A DNA stretch of 64,000 bases from Azospirillum humicireducens (GTDB taxonomy: Bacteria > Pseudomonadota > Alphaproteobacteria > Azospirillales > Azospirillaceae): NCBI RefSeq assembly GCF_001639105.2, contig NZ_CP015285.1, positions 674,501-738,500 of the forward strand, in the 5' to 3' direction. Positions 38,037 to 47,430 of the stretch are shown here, in pieces. Position 1 is the first letter of the stretch; every line of letters starts with the position of its first letter. The translations under genes were made by a program, and so were the position numbers. The notes beneath the pieces are model-generated. The model was given only the letters and a program-made list of their open reading frames with translations. It made no database searches and was not told the DNA's origin.

Positions 38037-39392
38037 TTGTCGCAATGTAACCATTTTCGCGGCGTCAAACTGCCCGTGCCCACCGCAACCGCCCCCACTG
38101 CTTGCACCGTGTCCTTCTTTCGGCCCGATCAACTGGCCGAGGTTTTGGACCGGCATGCCCGCTGGATCAAGGGCCAGCCGGGCGGCGCCCGCGCCAACCT
38201 GGCCATGGCCGACCTGGAGGGGGCGGACCTGTCGCAGCGCGACCTGCGCGGCGCCCGTCTGATCGGCGCAAGGCTGGCCCGCGGCCGGCTGAACGGCACC
38301 AATCTGGCCGGTGCCGATCTGTTCGGCGTCGATCTGCGCGATGCCGACATCAGCCGGGCCAACCTGATGCAGACCGATCTGCGCGGTGCCCGCCTGCGCG
38401 CGGCCGACTTCTCCAATGCCAATCTGAAGGGCGCGGATCTGCGCGCCGGCACGCTGGAGCCGGGTGGCAGCGCAAGGCGCGGGTCCGGGCCCGATGCGCC
38501 CAACGGCCAGGACGCCGAGAGCGCACGCCAACTCCACAAGGCGGCGCTCGCCCGCCTGCAGAACGGCACGACGGCTGAGGGTGGAATACCAACCGATCTG
38601 ACCGGTGCGACGTTGCGTGGCGCCAACCTGTCCGATGCCGATCTGACCGGAGCGGTTTTGCAGAATGCAGACCTGTCCGGGGCCGTTCTGAACGGCGCGG
38701 ACCTGAGCGGCGCGCGTCTGAACGGTGCCAACCTGTCGGGGGCGTCGCTCGACGGCACCCGCTTCGACAAGGCCGATATGGTCGGCACACGCATGGCCGA
38801 CTGCGACCTGTCCTCCACCCGGATCGCCACGGCGCAGCTGACCCGGCCGATCGACAGCATGGGGTCGGAGATCCAGCGCGCCATTTTCGACCATGAACGC
38901 TGGATCGACAGCGTCGGTCAGCGCGGCCAGCGTGCCGACCTGGACGGCGCGGACCTCAGCCGCGCCGATCTGCGCAACGTCAATCTCAGCGCCGCCTCCC
39001 TGCGCGGGGCGAATCTGTCGGCGGCGGCGCTGACCGGCGCCCGGCTGATGATGACCGACCTGTCCGGCGCCAATCTGGAGGGCGCCAACCTGATGGGTGC
39101 CGACCTGTCCGGCGCCAACCTCAGCTATGCCGTACTGACCAACGCCGACCTGACGCGGGTGCGGCTGGGGCCAGCGGCCATCAAGGACCCGTCGGGGCGC
39201 CCGACCGGCCGCTCCTGGGCCGCCAACCTGATGGGGGCCGACATGCGCGGCGCCCTGCTGGTCGGCACCTGCCTGGTCCAGGCCAACCTGTCAGATGCCA
39301 ATCTCGACAGCGCCGACCTGGACGGCGCCGACCTCGCGGGCGCCAAGCTGCAGCGTGCGATGCTTCCGGGCCGCCCGCCCCGGCGCGGGTAG
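38037..39392 (+). CDS. Pentapeptide-repeat protein with two arrays
   Basis: This protein (up to 451 residues) has two long pentapeptide arrays (about 55-140 and 185-265, then 300-440) interrupted by a Gly/Ala-rich insert. Helical caps LDRHARWIKG and FDHERWIDSVG precede the arrays, as in the PilZ-linked protein at 12165-13661, so the two are paralogues; this one lacks PilZ. The start is uncertain: TTG 38037 opens the frame, and GTG 38109 (VSFFRPDQL) is a possible later start, but neither has a clear ribosome binding site. No signal peptide. Function unknown. Confidence 0.8.
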   Translation: MSQCNHFRGVKLPVPTATAPTACTVSFFRPDQLAEVLDRHARWIKGQPGGARANLAMADLEGADLSQRDLRGARLIGARLARGRLNGTNLAGADLFGVDLRDADISRANLMQTDLRGARLRAADFSNANLKGADLRAGTLEPGGSARRGSGPDAPNGQDAESARQLHKAALARLQNGTTAEGGIPTDLTGATLRGANLSDADLTGAVLQNADLSGAVLNGADLSGARLNGANLSGASLDGTRFDKADMVGTRMADCDLSSTRIATAQLTRPIDSMGSEIQRAIFDHERWIDSVGQRGQRADLDGADLSRADLRNVNLSAASLRGANLSAAALTGARLMMTDLSGANLEGANLMGADLSGANLSYAVLTNADLTRVRLGPAAIKDPSGRPTGRSWAANLMGADMRGALLVGTCLVQANLSDANLDSADLDGADLAGAKLQRAMLPGRPPRRG

Positions 39393-39441
39393 GCCCCCCT
39401 CCGGTCGCAAGCGACGGCCCGCCCTCACGACAGCATCCCGT

Positions 39442-41175
<1,734 letters not shown>

Positions 41176-41248
41176 TGCTAAGGCGCCACCGCGGTGGCAG
41201 GGATCGGCTGGAGAGACGGGGGGCCGAGTCGGTCCGGATCGGTTCCGC

Positions 41249-41845
41249 TCATGCGGCGCCGGTCAGCAGACGGGTCAGCTCCACCGCCGTCTTCACCCGC
41301 ATCTTCTCGAACACATGGCTGCGATGGACCTCCACCGTGCGCATGCTGATTCCGAGCTCGTCGGCGATGACCTTGTTCAGGCGGCCGGCGACGACCAGCT
41401 CCATCACCTGCCGTTCGCGCTGGGTCAGGGTGGCCAGCCTTGCGGCAAGGCCTGCCTGACCCGCCTCGCGCTCGCGCTGTTCGGCGTCGAAGGCCAGGGC
41501 ATCGATCACCCGGTCGACCAGCTCGTTGTCGTTGAAGGGCTTCTCCACGAAATCGCGGGCCCCCTTCTTCAGGGCGTTGACGGCGATGGGCACGTCGCCA
41601 TGGCCGGTCAGGAAGATCACCGGCATCCGGCATCCCCTGGACAGCAACCGGTCGAACAGCTCCAATCCGCTCATCCCTTCCATGCGGATGTCCAGCAGAA
41701 GGCAGCCGGCCATCTCCGGCCTCCACGCCTCCAGGAAGGCCTCAGCGGAGGGCCACCCGGCCACCGGCACGTTGCGCGACTGGAACAGCCAGCCGAGCGC
41801 GTCGCGGATGGCCTCGTCATCGTCGACGATGTGGAGCGTGGTCAT
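41249..41845 (-). CDS. dctR: FixJ/DctR-type response regulator
   Basis: This 198-residue regulator has a receiver domain (acidic pocket VDDDE, phosphoacceptor D52, Lys in EKPF) and a C-terminal LuxR-type helix-turn-helix (LTQRERQVMELVVAGRLNK through MRTVEVHRSHVF). It matches DctR of Rhodobacter, which activates C4-dicarboxylate uptake genes. It lies directly after dctS with 4-bp overlap (dctS stop 41842, dctR start 41845) and divergent from dctPQM, the expected target. Confidence 0.9.
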   Translation of the reverse strand: MTTLHIVDDDEAIRDALGWLFQSRNVPVAGWPSAEAFLEAWRPEMAGCLLLDIRMEGMSGLELFDRLLSRGCRMPVIFLTGHGDVPIAVNALKKGARDFVEKPFNDNELVDRVIDALAFDAEQREREAGQAGLAARLATLTQRERQVMELVVAGRLNKVIADELGISMRTVEVHRSHVFEKMRVKTAVELTRLLTGAA

Positions 41846-43956
41846 TCTGCGGCCTCTGCGCTTTGGTCTGAAATGCGGCCCGAGGGTTGGGCATGCACCG
41901 GCAGGGTGAACAGGAAGCGGGTCCCGGCCGATGCGTCGTCCGGGCCGCCATCCGCCGCCACCGGTTCGAACCACAGCCGGCCGCGGTGGTGCTCTACGAT
42001 GGAGCGGCAGATGTTCAGGCCCATCCCCATACCTTCGCGCTTGGTGGTGAAGAAAGGGGAAAACAGACGCTCCGCCATATCGGGCGCGACACCGCACCCG
42101 CGGTCGCGGATCTCCGTCAGCAGCACGCCGTCCCCGGCTCCGTCGCTCCCGCCCTCCTGGCGGACGGTGACGGTCAGGCGGCGGTCGCCGCGCGGGGTGC
42201 GGGCCATCGCCTCGATCCCGTTGCGCATCAGGTTCAGCACCACCTGTTGCAGCAGGATGCGGTCGCCGGTGACCGGCGGCAGGTCGGCCGGGGCGTCCAG
42301 TTCCACCCGCACGCCCAGCCGGGCGGCATCGGCGCCGGTCAGCCCGACGCAATCCTCCAGCACCTGGGCCAGCGAGCAGGGCGCAACGTTCGGGTCGCGC
42401 TTGCGCACGAAGTCGTGGATTCGCCGCACCACCTGCCCGGCACGCTTGGCTTGCGCGGCCAGCTTCTCCAGCGCCGCCGCCACCTCGTCGGTGTCGAACC
42501 GGCCTGAGCGCAGGCGGTTCAGGCAGCCGGTGCAATAGCTGGCGATGGCAGACAGCGGCTGGTTCAGCTCATGCGCCAGGGTGGAGGCCATCTCGCCCAT
42601 GGTGATCAGGCGGGAGGTCTGCTGCAACCGCTCTTGCTGCTGGCGGGCCAGTTCCTCGGCATGCTTGCGTTCGGTGATGTCGAGGACGGAGCCCATCCAG
42701 CCGGTCTGGCGCCCGTTGGCGTCGATCAGCGGCGCTTCGTAGATAAGCGCGTCGAACCGCTCGCCGTTGGCACGCCGGAACCGCATCTCCAGCCCGGTTT
42801 CCGGTGCGCGGCCGGCCAGCACGTCCTGCAGGGCGGCCTCCGCCCGGTCGATCTCCTCCGGCAGCCAGTAGGGCATCGGCGGACCGCATCCGACCAGCGC
42901 CTCGGGCTCCAGCCCGACCATCCGGCAAAAGGCGGGGTTCACGTAGGTGATGCGCCCTTCCAGGTCGCGGGCGCGCATGCCCACGGTCAGGCTGTCCTCC
43001 ATCGCCTTGCGGAAGGCATGCTCCTCGCGCAGCGCCTCTTCGGCGCGCAGGCGGCCGGCGATGTGGCGGCGCAGCGACCACAGGCTCCACAGCGCCGATC
43101 CGGTCAGCGCGAAGATCGCCGCCACCAGGACCGTGCGCGTGACGTTGGAGTCGCTGGGATAGGCGGTGGCGACCAGCGCCAAACCATGGCCGGGCGGATC
43201 GAAGGGGATGACGTGGCTCCGCGCCGGGTCGGGGGCCGGACCCGCCATGGAGCCCGGCACGACCATGCGCGACTTCGCCCCCAGCACCGTCCCCGTGACG
43301 TCTATGACCTCAAGTTGGTAGCGCTGGGCGAACCACCAGGGGACATGGTGGGTCAGCATCGCCTCGAACGAGAAGACGCCGACCAGCGCGCCGACGAAGG
43401 CGCCGTCGCGGAACAGCGGGAAGGCGACGTCGAAACCGCGGTCGGTGGCGTCGATCCGGTAGGGCGGGCCATAGGCCCTGAGGCCGGAGGACCGGGCGAT
43501 GCGCATGGCGTCGTTGCGGGTCAGGCTGTCGTCGGGCGGGCCGTCGGCGCCCGGCGTCCCGTCCCGGGGCAGCGGCGGCTCGGCAAGCATCGTGCGCCCC
43601 TGGGCGTCCAGCCACAGCACCCGTTCGATCGCCGGGTTGGTGTTCACCACCAGCCGGGCCATTGCGGCGAACTGCCGCAGGTCCACTTCCGTCCGGCCCA
43701 GAGTTTCCGCCAGCCTCTCCAGCTTGTCCTCGTCGGATGCCAGCTGGAAATGCAGGTTCTGCTCCACCCACAGGGCGTCCTTGATCAGGGCCAGAGCCTC
43801 CTCGTCCCGCTCGTTGCGCTGAAGCAGCCACAGGAAGGCGCCGAGCAGGACGACGACCAGCGCCATCGCCACCAGCGGCATGGCATGCGGCACCGCCCGC
43901 CCGGACCGGGAGGAGGGCGGGGCGGCGGAGCCAGAGTTGCGATAGGGCAGGGGCAT
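41842..43956 (-). CDS. dctS: C4-dicarboxylate sensor histidine kinase DctS
   Basis: The 704-residue kinase has a membrane helix near the N-terminus (about 28-47), a long periplasmic sensor (about 50-290, with DATDRGFDVAFPLFRDG), a second helix (about 292-315), a PAS domain (about 335-435, PAFCRMVGL ... GWMGSVLDITERKHAEE) and a kinase core: LAHELNQPLSAIASY (His about 461), then ATPase boxes RDRGCGV and GMGMGLNI. Layout and context match DctS of Rhodobacter. The start MPLPYRNSG (43956) is preferred; a further extension to 44130 would cover the dctP promoter. It faces dctP across a 176-bp regulatory gap. Confidence 0.9.
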   Translation of the reverse strand: MPLPYRNSGSAAPPSSRSGRAVPHAMPLVAMALVVVLLGAFLWLLQRNERDEEALALIKDALWVEQNLHFQLASDEDKLERLAETLGRTEVDLRQFAAMARLVVNTNPAIERVLWLDAQGRTMLAEPPLPRDGTPGADGPPDDSLTRNDAMRIARSSGLRAYGPPYRIDATDRGFDVAFPLFRDGAFVGALVGVFSFEAMLTHHVPWWFAQRYQLEVIDVTGTVLGAKSRMVVPGSMAGPAPDPARSHVIPFDPPGHGLALVATAYPSDSNVTRTVLVAAIFALTGSALWSLWSLRRHIAGRLRAEEALREEHAFRKAMEDSLTVGMRARDLEGRITYVNPAFCRMVGLEPEALVGCGPPMPYWLPEEIDRAEAALQDVLAGRAPETGLEMRFRRANGERFDALIYEAPLIDANGRQTGWMGSVLDITERKHAEELARQQQERLQQTSRLITMGEMASTLAHELNQPLSAIASYCTGCLNRLRSGRFDTDEVAAALEKLAAQAKRAGQVVRRIHDFVRKRDPNVAPCSLAQVLEDCVGLTGADAARLGVRVELDAPADLPPVTGDRILLQQVVLNLMRNGIEAMARTPRGDRRLTVTVRQEGGSDGAGDGVLLTEIRDRGCGVAPDMAERLFSPFFTTKREGMGMGLNICRSIVEHHRGRLWFEPVAADGGPDDASAGTRFLFTLPVHAQPSGRISDQSAEAAE

Positions 43957-44023
43957 GACGATCGACACGAAAGTGTGGAGGACGACGATGATGGGGCCGG
44001 ACGAAAGTGGGACAGGCCGACTC

Positions 44024-44037
44024 TGCGGATATCCACA
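44024..44037. promoter_or_regulatory. Near-palindrome TGCGGATATCCACA in the dctS-dctP gap
   Basis: The 14-mer is a palindrome with one mismatched pair (TGxGGATATCCxCA). It lies 96-109 bp upstream of dctP, a suitable distance for a FixJ-type activator. A DctR site is inferred, not proven. Confidence 0.45.
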
Positions 44038-44081
44038 ATAGCCGCAATTCGCCGGATCATGAACAATGCGCAACAAGTTCA

Positions 44082-44099
44082 GGGCGGAACATTCCGCCC
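44082..44099. promoter_or_regulatory. 8-bp inverted repeat in the dctP leader
   Basis: GGGCGGAA (44082-44089) and TTCCGCCC (44092-44099) are perfect inverted copies with a 2-base spacer, 33 bp upstream of the dctP ATG. Possible operator or mRNA 5' hairpin. Confidence 0.5.
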
Positions 44100-44132
44100 C
44101 ACAGATAATCGACACCAGAGGGGAACGCACCT

Positions 44133-45155
44133 ATGAAACTCGTGAAGCTCCTGTGCGCGGCGGCGGTAGGCTGCATGATGTCGGCGCCGATGGCCTTGTC
44201 CACGGCCTGGGCCCAGGACCAGATCGTCATCAAGTTCAGCCATGTCGTCGCTCCGGAGACGCCGAAGGGCAAGGGTGCCGAGAAGTTCAAGGAGCTTGCG
44301 GAGAAGGCGACCAACGGCAAGGTCAAGGTCGAGGTCTATCCGAACAGCCAGCTCTACAAGGACAAGGAGGAACTCGAGGCCCTGCAGCTGGGCGCCGTGC
44401 AGATGCTGGCTCCGTCGCTGGCGAAGTTCGGTCCGCTGGGCGCGAAGGAATTCGAGGTCTTCGATCTGCCCTACATCTTCCCGAACAAGGACGTCCTGCG
44501 CCGCGTGACCGAGGGTCCGATCGGCAAGCAGCTGTTCCAGAAGCTTGAATCCAAGGGCATCATCGGCCTGGCCTACTGGGACAACGGCTTCAAGATCATG
44601 AGCGCCAACAAGCCGGTCATCAAGCCGGAGGACGTGAAGGGCCTGAAGATGCGCATCCAGTCGTCCAAGGTGCTGGACGCCCAGATGCGCGCGCTGGGCG
44701 CCCTGCCGCAGGTGATGGCCTTCTCGGAAGTGTACCAGGCGCTGCAGACCGGTGTCGTCGACGGCACGGAAAACCCGCCGTCGAACATGTACACCCAGAA
44801 GATGCACGAGGTTCAGAAGAACGCTACGCTGACCGACCACGGCTATCTCGGCTATGCGGTCATCGTGAACAAGAAGTTCTGGGAAGGCCTGCCGGCCGAC
44901 GTCCGCACCGGGCTGGAAGGCGCGATGAAGGAGGCGACCGCCTACGCCAACGACATCGCCCAGAACGAGAACGACGTCTCGCTGGCCCAGATGAAGGCCT
45001 CGGGCAAGACCGCCTTCCACACCCAGACCAAGGAAGAGCGCGAAGCCTGGGTCAAGGCTCTGAAGCCGGTCCACAAGGACGCCGAGTCCCGCGTCGGCAA
45101 GGACCTGATCGAGTCGATCTACAAGGAAGCCGCCGCCGCCGGCTTCAAGATGTAA
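44133..45155 (+). CDS. dctP: TRAP transporter C4-dicarboxylate-binding protein DctP
   Basis: The 340-residue periplasmic receptor has a Sec signal peptide (cleavage after AWA, residue 27) and the DctP fold: IKFSHVVAPETPKGKG at the mature start, then VEVYPNSQLYKDKEELEALQLG, and GLKMRIQSSKVLDAQ with the conserved substrate carboxylate-binding Arg. The TENPPSNMYTQKM segment follows. It captures succinate, malate or fumarate for the DctQM permease. It is the first gene of dctPQM, and a 238-bp gap with an 88-bp repeat follows it, a usual place for differential mRNA stability. Confidence 0.95.
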   Translation: MKLVKLLCAAAVGCMMSAPMALSTAWAQDQIVIKFSHVVAPETPKGKGAEKFKELAEKATNGKVKVEVYPNSQLYKDKEELEALQLGAVQMLAPSLAKFGPLGAKEFEVFDLPYIFPNKDVLRRVTEGPIGKQLFQKLESKGIIGLAYWDNGFKIMSANKPVIKPEDVKGLKMRIQSSKVLDAQMRALGALPQVMAFSEVYQALQTGVVDGTENPPSNMYTQKMHEVQKNATLTDHGYLGYAVIVNKKFWEGLPADVRTGLEGAMKEATAYANDIAQNENDVSLAQMKASGKTAFHTQTKEEREAWVKALKPVHKDAESRVGKDLIESIYKEAAAAGFKM

Positions 45156-45225
45156 GGGCTTGAGGGCGGGCGCGTCTTCCCGCTGCAAGGCGCGCCTGCA
45201 CCGAACCGGCATCCGTCTCGCTCGG

Positions 45226-45313
45226 CCGTCAATCCCGCGAAGTCGGGAATCCAGCTTTCCCAATGCTTTCGCTATGGCAGCCACCTGGATCCCCGCCTTC
45301 GCGGGGATGACGG
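45226..45313. repeat. 88-bp REP-like inverted-repeat element, copy B
   Basis: Arms at 45226-45254 and 45285-45313 form an imperfect 29-bp inverted repeat of the same sequence family and exact length as copy A at 805-892. It lies between dctP and dctQ. A stable stem here could protect the upstream dctP mRNA from 3' decay, giving more binding protein than permease. Confidence 0.85.
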
Positions 45314-45393
45314 CCGAATGGCGCGCCGCGGGTTTTGCCGCGGCTCTCCAGGGTACCCGACACCATCTCCGCCGACCGGGAGATCCCCCAGAC

Positions 45394-45963
45394 ATGCTTA
45401 TGAAAATACTCGACCGCCTCGAGGAGACGCTGATCGCGACCCTCATGGCGGCGGCGACGCTCGTCATCTTCGTGGCGGTCATGCACCGCTACCTGTCCGG
45501 CGTGGCCTTCATCCAGGATTACGTGATCCACTGGAACCTCGCCTGGGCCCAGGAGGTCTGCATCTACATGTTCGTGTGGATGGCCAAGTTCGGCGCCGCC
45601 TATGGCGTGCGCACCGGCATCCATGTGGGCGTGGACGTGGTCATCAACCGGCTGCGTCCGGACATCCGCGGCCGCTTCGTCGTCTTCGGCCTGCTGGCCG
45701 GCGCCCTGTTCACCGGCGTCGTCGGTACTCTCGGCGCCAACTTCGTCTACCACATCGCCGAGACCGAGCAGGTGTCGGCCGACATGGAACTGCCGATGTG
45801 GCTGGTCTATCTGGCCATTCCCCTCGGCTCCTACCTGATGTGCTTCCGCTTCCTGCAGGTCGCCTGGACCTTCATCCGGACCGGGGAGCTGCCCCACCAC
45901 GATCATGCCCAGGTCGACGGTATCGACCCGGTCGAAGCCGCCAACGAGGGAGGCCCGGCGTGA
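45394..45963 (+). CDS. dctQ: TRAP transporter small permease DctQ
   Basis: The 189-residue membrane protein has four predicted helices (about 12-32, 48-70, 92-112, 138-158) and the conserved WAQEVCIYMFVWMAKFGAAYGVR segment with the GIHVGVDVV motif of DctQ proteins. It pairs with DctM in the sodium-driven TRAP permease. ATG 45394 (MLMKIL) is used; a second in-frame ATG lies at 45400. Its TGA overlaps the GTG start of dctM (GTGA). Confidence 0.93.
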   Translation: MLMKILDRLEETLIATLMAAATLVIFVAVMHRYLSGVAFIQDYVIHWNLAWAQEVCIYMFVWMAKFGAAYGVRTGIHVGVDVVINRLRPDIRGRFVVFGLLAGALFTGVVGTLGANFVYHIAETEQVSADMELPMWLVYLAIPLGSYLMCFRFLQVAWTFIRTGELPHHDHAQVDGIDPVEAANEGGPA

Positions 45964-47258
45964 ACGCGCTCATCATCTTCGGGCTGCTGATTGCCCTCAT
46001 GCTCACCGGCATGCCGATCTCGATCTCGCTCGGCCTGACCGTTCTGTCTTTCCTGTTCCTGATGACCGACGTGCCGGTCGCCGCGGTGGCGCTGAAGCTG
46101 TTCACGGGCATCGAGAAGTTCGAGATCATGGCGATCCCGTTCTTCATCCTGGCCGGCAACTTCCTGACCCATGGCGGTGTCGCCCGGCGCATGATCAACT
46201 TCGCCACCTCCATGGTCGGGCACTGGCATGGCGGCCTCGGCATGGCCGGCGTGCTGGCTTGCGCCCTGTTCGCGGCGGTGTCGGGCTCCAGCCCGGCGAC
46301 GGTGGTCGCCATCGGCTCCATCATCCTGCCGGCCATGGTGGCGCAGGGCTTCCCGAAGAATTTCGGCGCCGGCGTCGTCACCACCTCGGGCGCGCTCGGC
46401 ATCCTGATCCCGCCGTCGATCGTGATGGTGATGTACTGCGTCGCCACCACCGGCCATCCGCAGGCACCCTCCATCGGCCAGATGTTCCTGGCCGGCGTGG
46501 TGCCGGGCCTGATGCTGGCGGCCTTCCTCGGCTTCACCACCTGGTACCGCGCCCGCAAGTTCGGCTATCCCCGCCTGCCCAAGGCGAACGCCCGCCAGCG
46601 CTGGCATGCGTTCCGCGAGAGCTTCTGGGGCCTGCTGCTGATCGTCGTGGTGATGGGCGGCATCTATTCCGGCATCTTCACCCCGACCGAGGCGGCGGCG
46701 ATGGCCGCGGTCTACGCCTTCATCGTGGCGGTGTTCATCTACCGCGACATGCCGCTCACCCGCGTGCCGAAGGTGCTGCTGGACAGCGCCAGCATGTCGG
46801 CGATGCTGCTCTACATCATCACCAACGCGGTCCTCTTCTCCTTCGTCATGACGTCGGAGCAGATCCCGCAGAACATGGCGGCCTGGATCCAGGGCCAGAA
46901 TCTGAGCGTCTGGGTCTTCCTGCTGGTGGTGAACATTGTGCTGCTGGCCGCCGGCAACTTCATGGAGCCGTCGTCGATCGTCCTGATCATGGCGCCGATC
47001 CTGTTCCCGGTGGCGATGTCGCTGGGCATCGACCCGGTCCATTTCGGCATCCTGATCATCGTGAACATGGAGGTCGGCATGTGCCACCCGCCGGTGGGCC
47101 TGAACCTCTATGTCGCATCGGGCATCACCAAGATGGGAATCACCGAACTGACGGTGGCGGTGTGGCCGTGGCTGCTGACGATGCTGATCTTCCTCGGCCT
47201 CGTCACCTATGTGCCGGCGATCTCGCTGTGGTTCCCGCGCCTGATCGGCGTGATGTAA
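45960..47258 (+). CDS. dctM: TRAP transporter large permease DctM
   Basis: The 432-residue protein has about 12 membrane segments and the family landmarks GMPISISLGL at the N-terminus, FAAVSGSSPATVVAIGSI (about residue 100), LGILIPPSIVMVMYC and MCHPPVGLNLYVASGI near the C-terminus. It is the ion-coupled transport subunit of DctPQM. It starts with GTG in the stop of dctQ, with GAGGGAGG just upstream, and is the last gene of the operon. Confidence 0.95.
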   Translation: MNALIIFGLLIALMLTGMPISISLGLTVLSFLFLMTDVPVAAVALKLFTGIEKFEIMAIPFFILAGNFLTHGGVARRMINFATSMVGHWHGGLGMAGVLACALFAAVSGSSPATVVAIGSIILPAMVAQGFPKNFGAGVVTTSGALGILIPPSIVMVMYCVATTGHPQAPSIGQMFLAGVVPGLMLAAFLGFTTWYRARKFGYPRLPKANARQRWHAFRESFWGLLLIVVVMGGIYSGIFTPTEAAAMAAVYAFIVAVFIYRDMPLTRVPKVLLDSASMSAMLLYIITNAVLFSFVMTSEQIPQNMAAWIQGQNLSVWVFLLVVNIVLLAAGNFMEPSSIVLIMAPILFPVAMSLGIDPVHFGILIIVNMEVGMCHPPVGLNLYVASGITKMGITELTVAVWPWLLTMLIFLGLVTYVPAISLWFPRLIGVM

Positions 47259-47298
47259 AGCCGCAAGTCGTCAGGGGGGTTAGTCGCCCGAGCGGATG

Positions 47299-47338
47299 GG
47301 GCCGCGAAGTCCGGAACGGGACTTCGCGGTCCTTCTTT
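47299..47338 (+). terminator. Rho-independent terminator after dctM
   Basis: An 11-bp stem, CCGCGAAGTCC (47302-47312) with GGACTTCGCGG (47319-47329), extended by GG/CC pairs, is followed by TTCTTTA. It lies 43 bp after the dctM stop. Confidence 0.85.
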
Positions 47339-47430
47339 ATTGTACCCATACATTGTTGTGCATTGATGCGGGCGCGAGGCCGGGCCTAAACTTGCGCCAT
47401 TCCCGCCGCCAGCCATACCAGAGGTTAGCC

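Noticed and set aside
41842..44130. Longer dctS reading frame starting at 44130
   Set aside because: It would run across the dctP promoter and palindromes and add a Cys-rich stretch unlike a membrane sensor start; 43956 is preferred.
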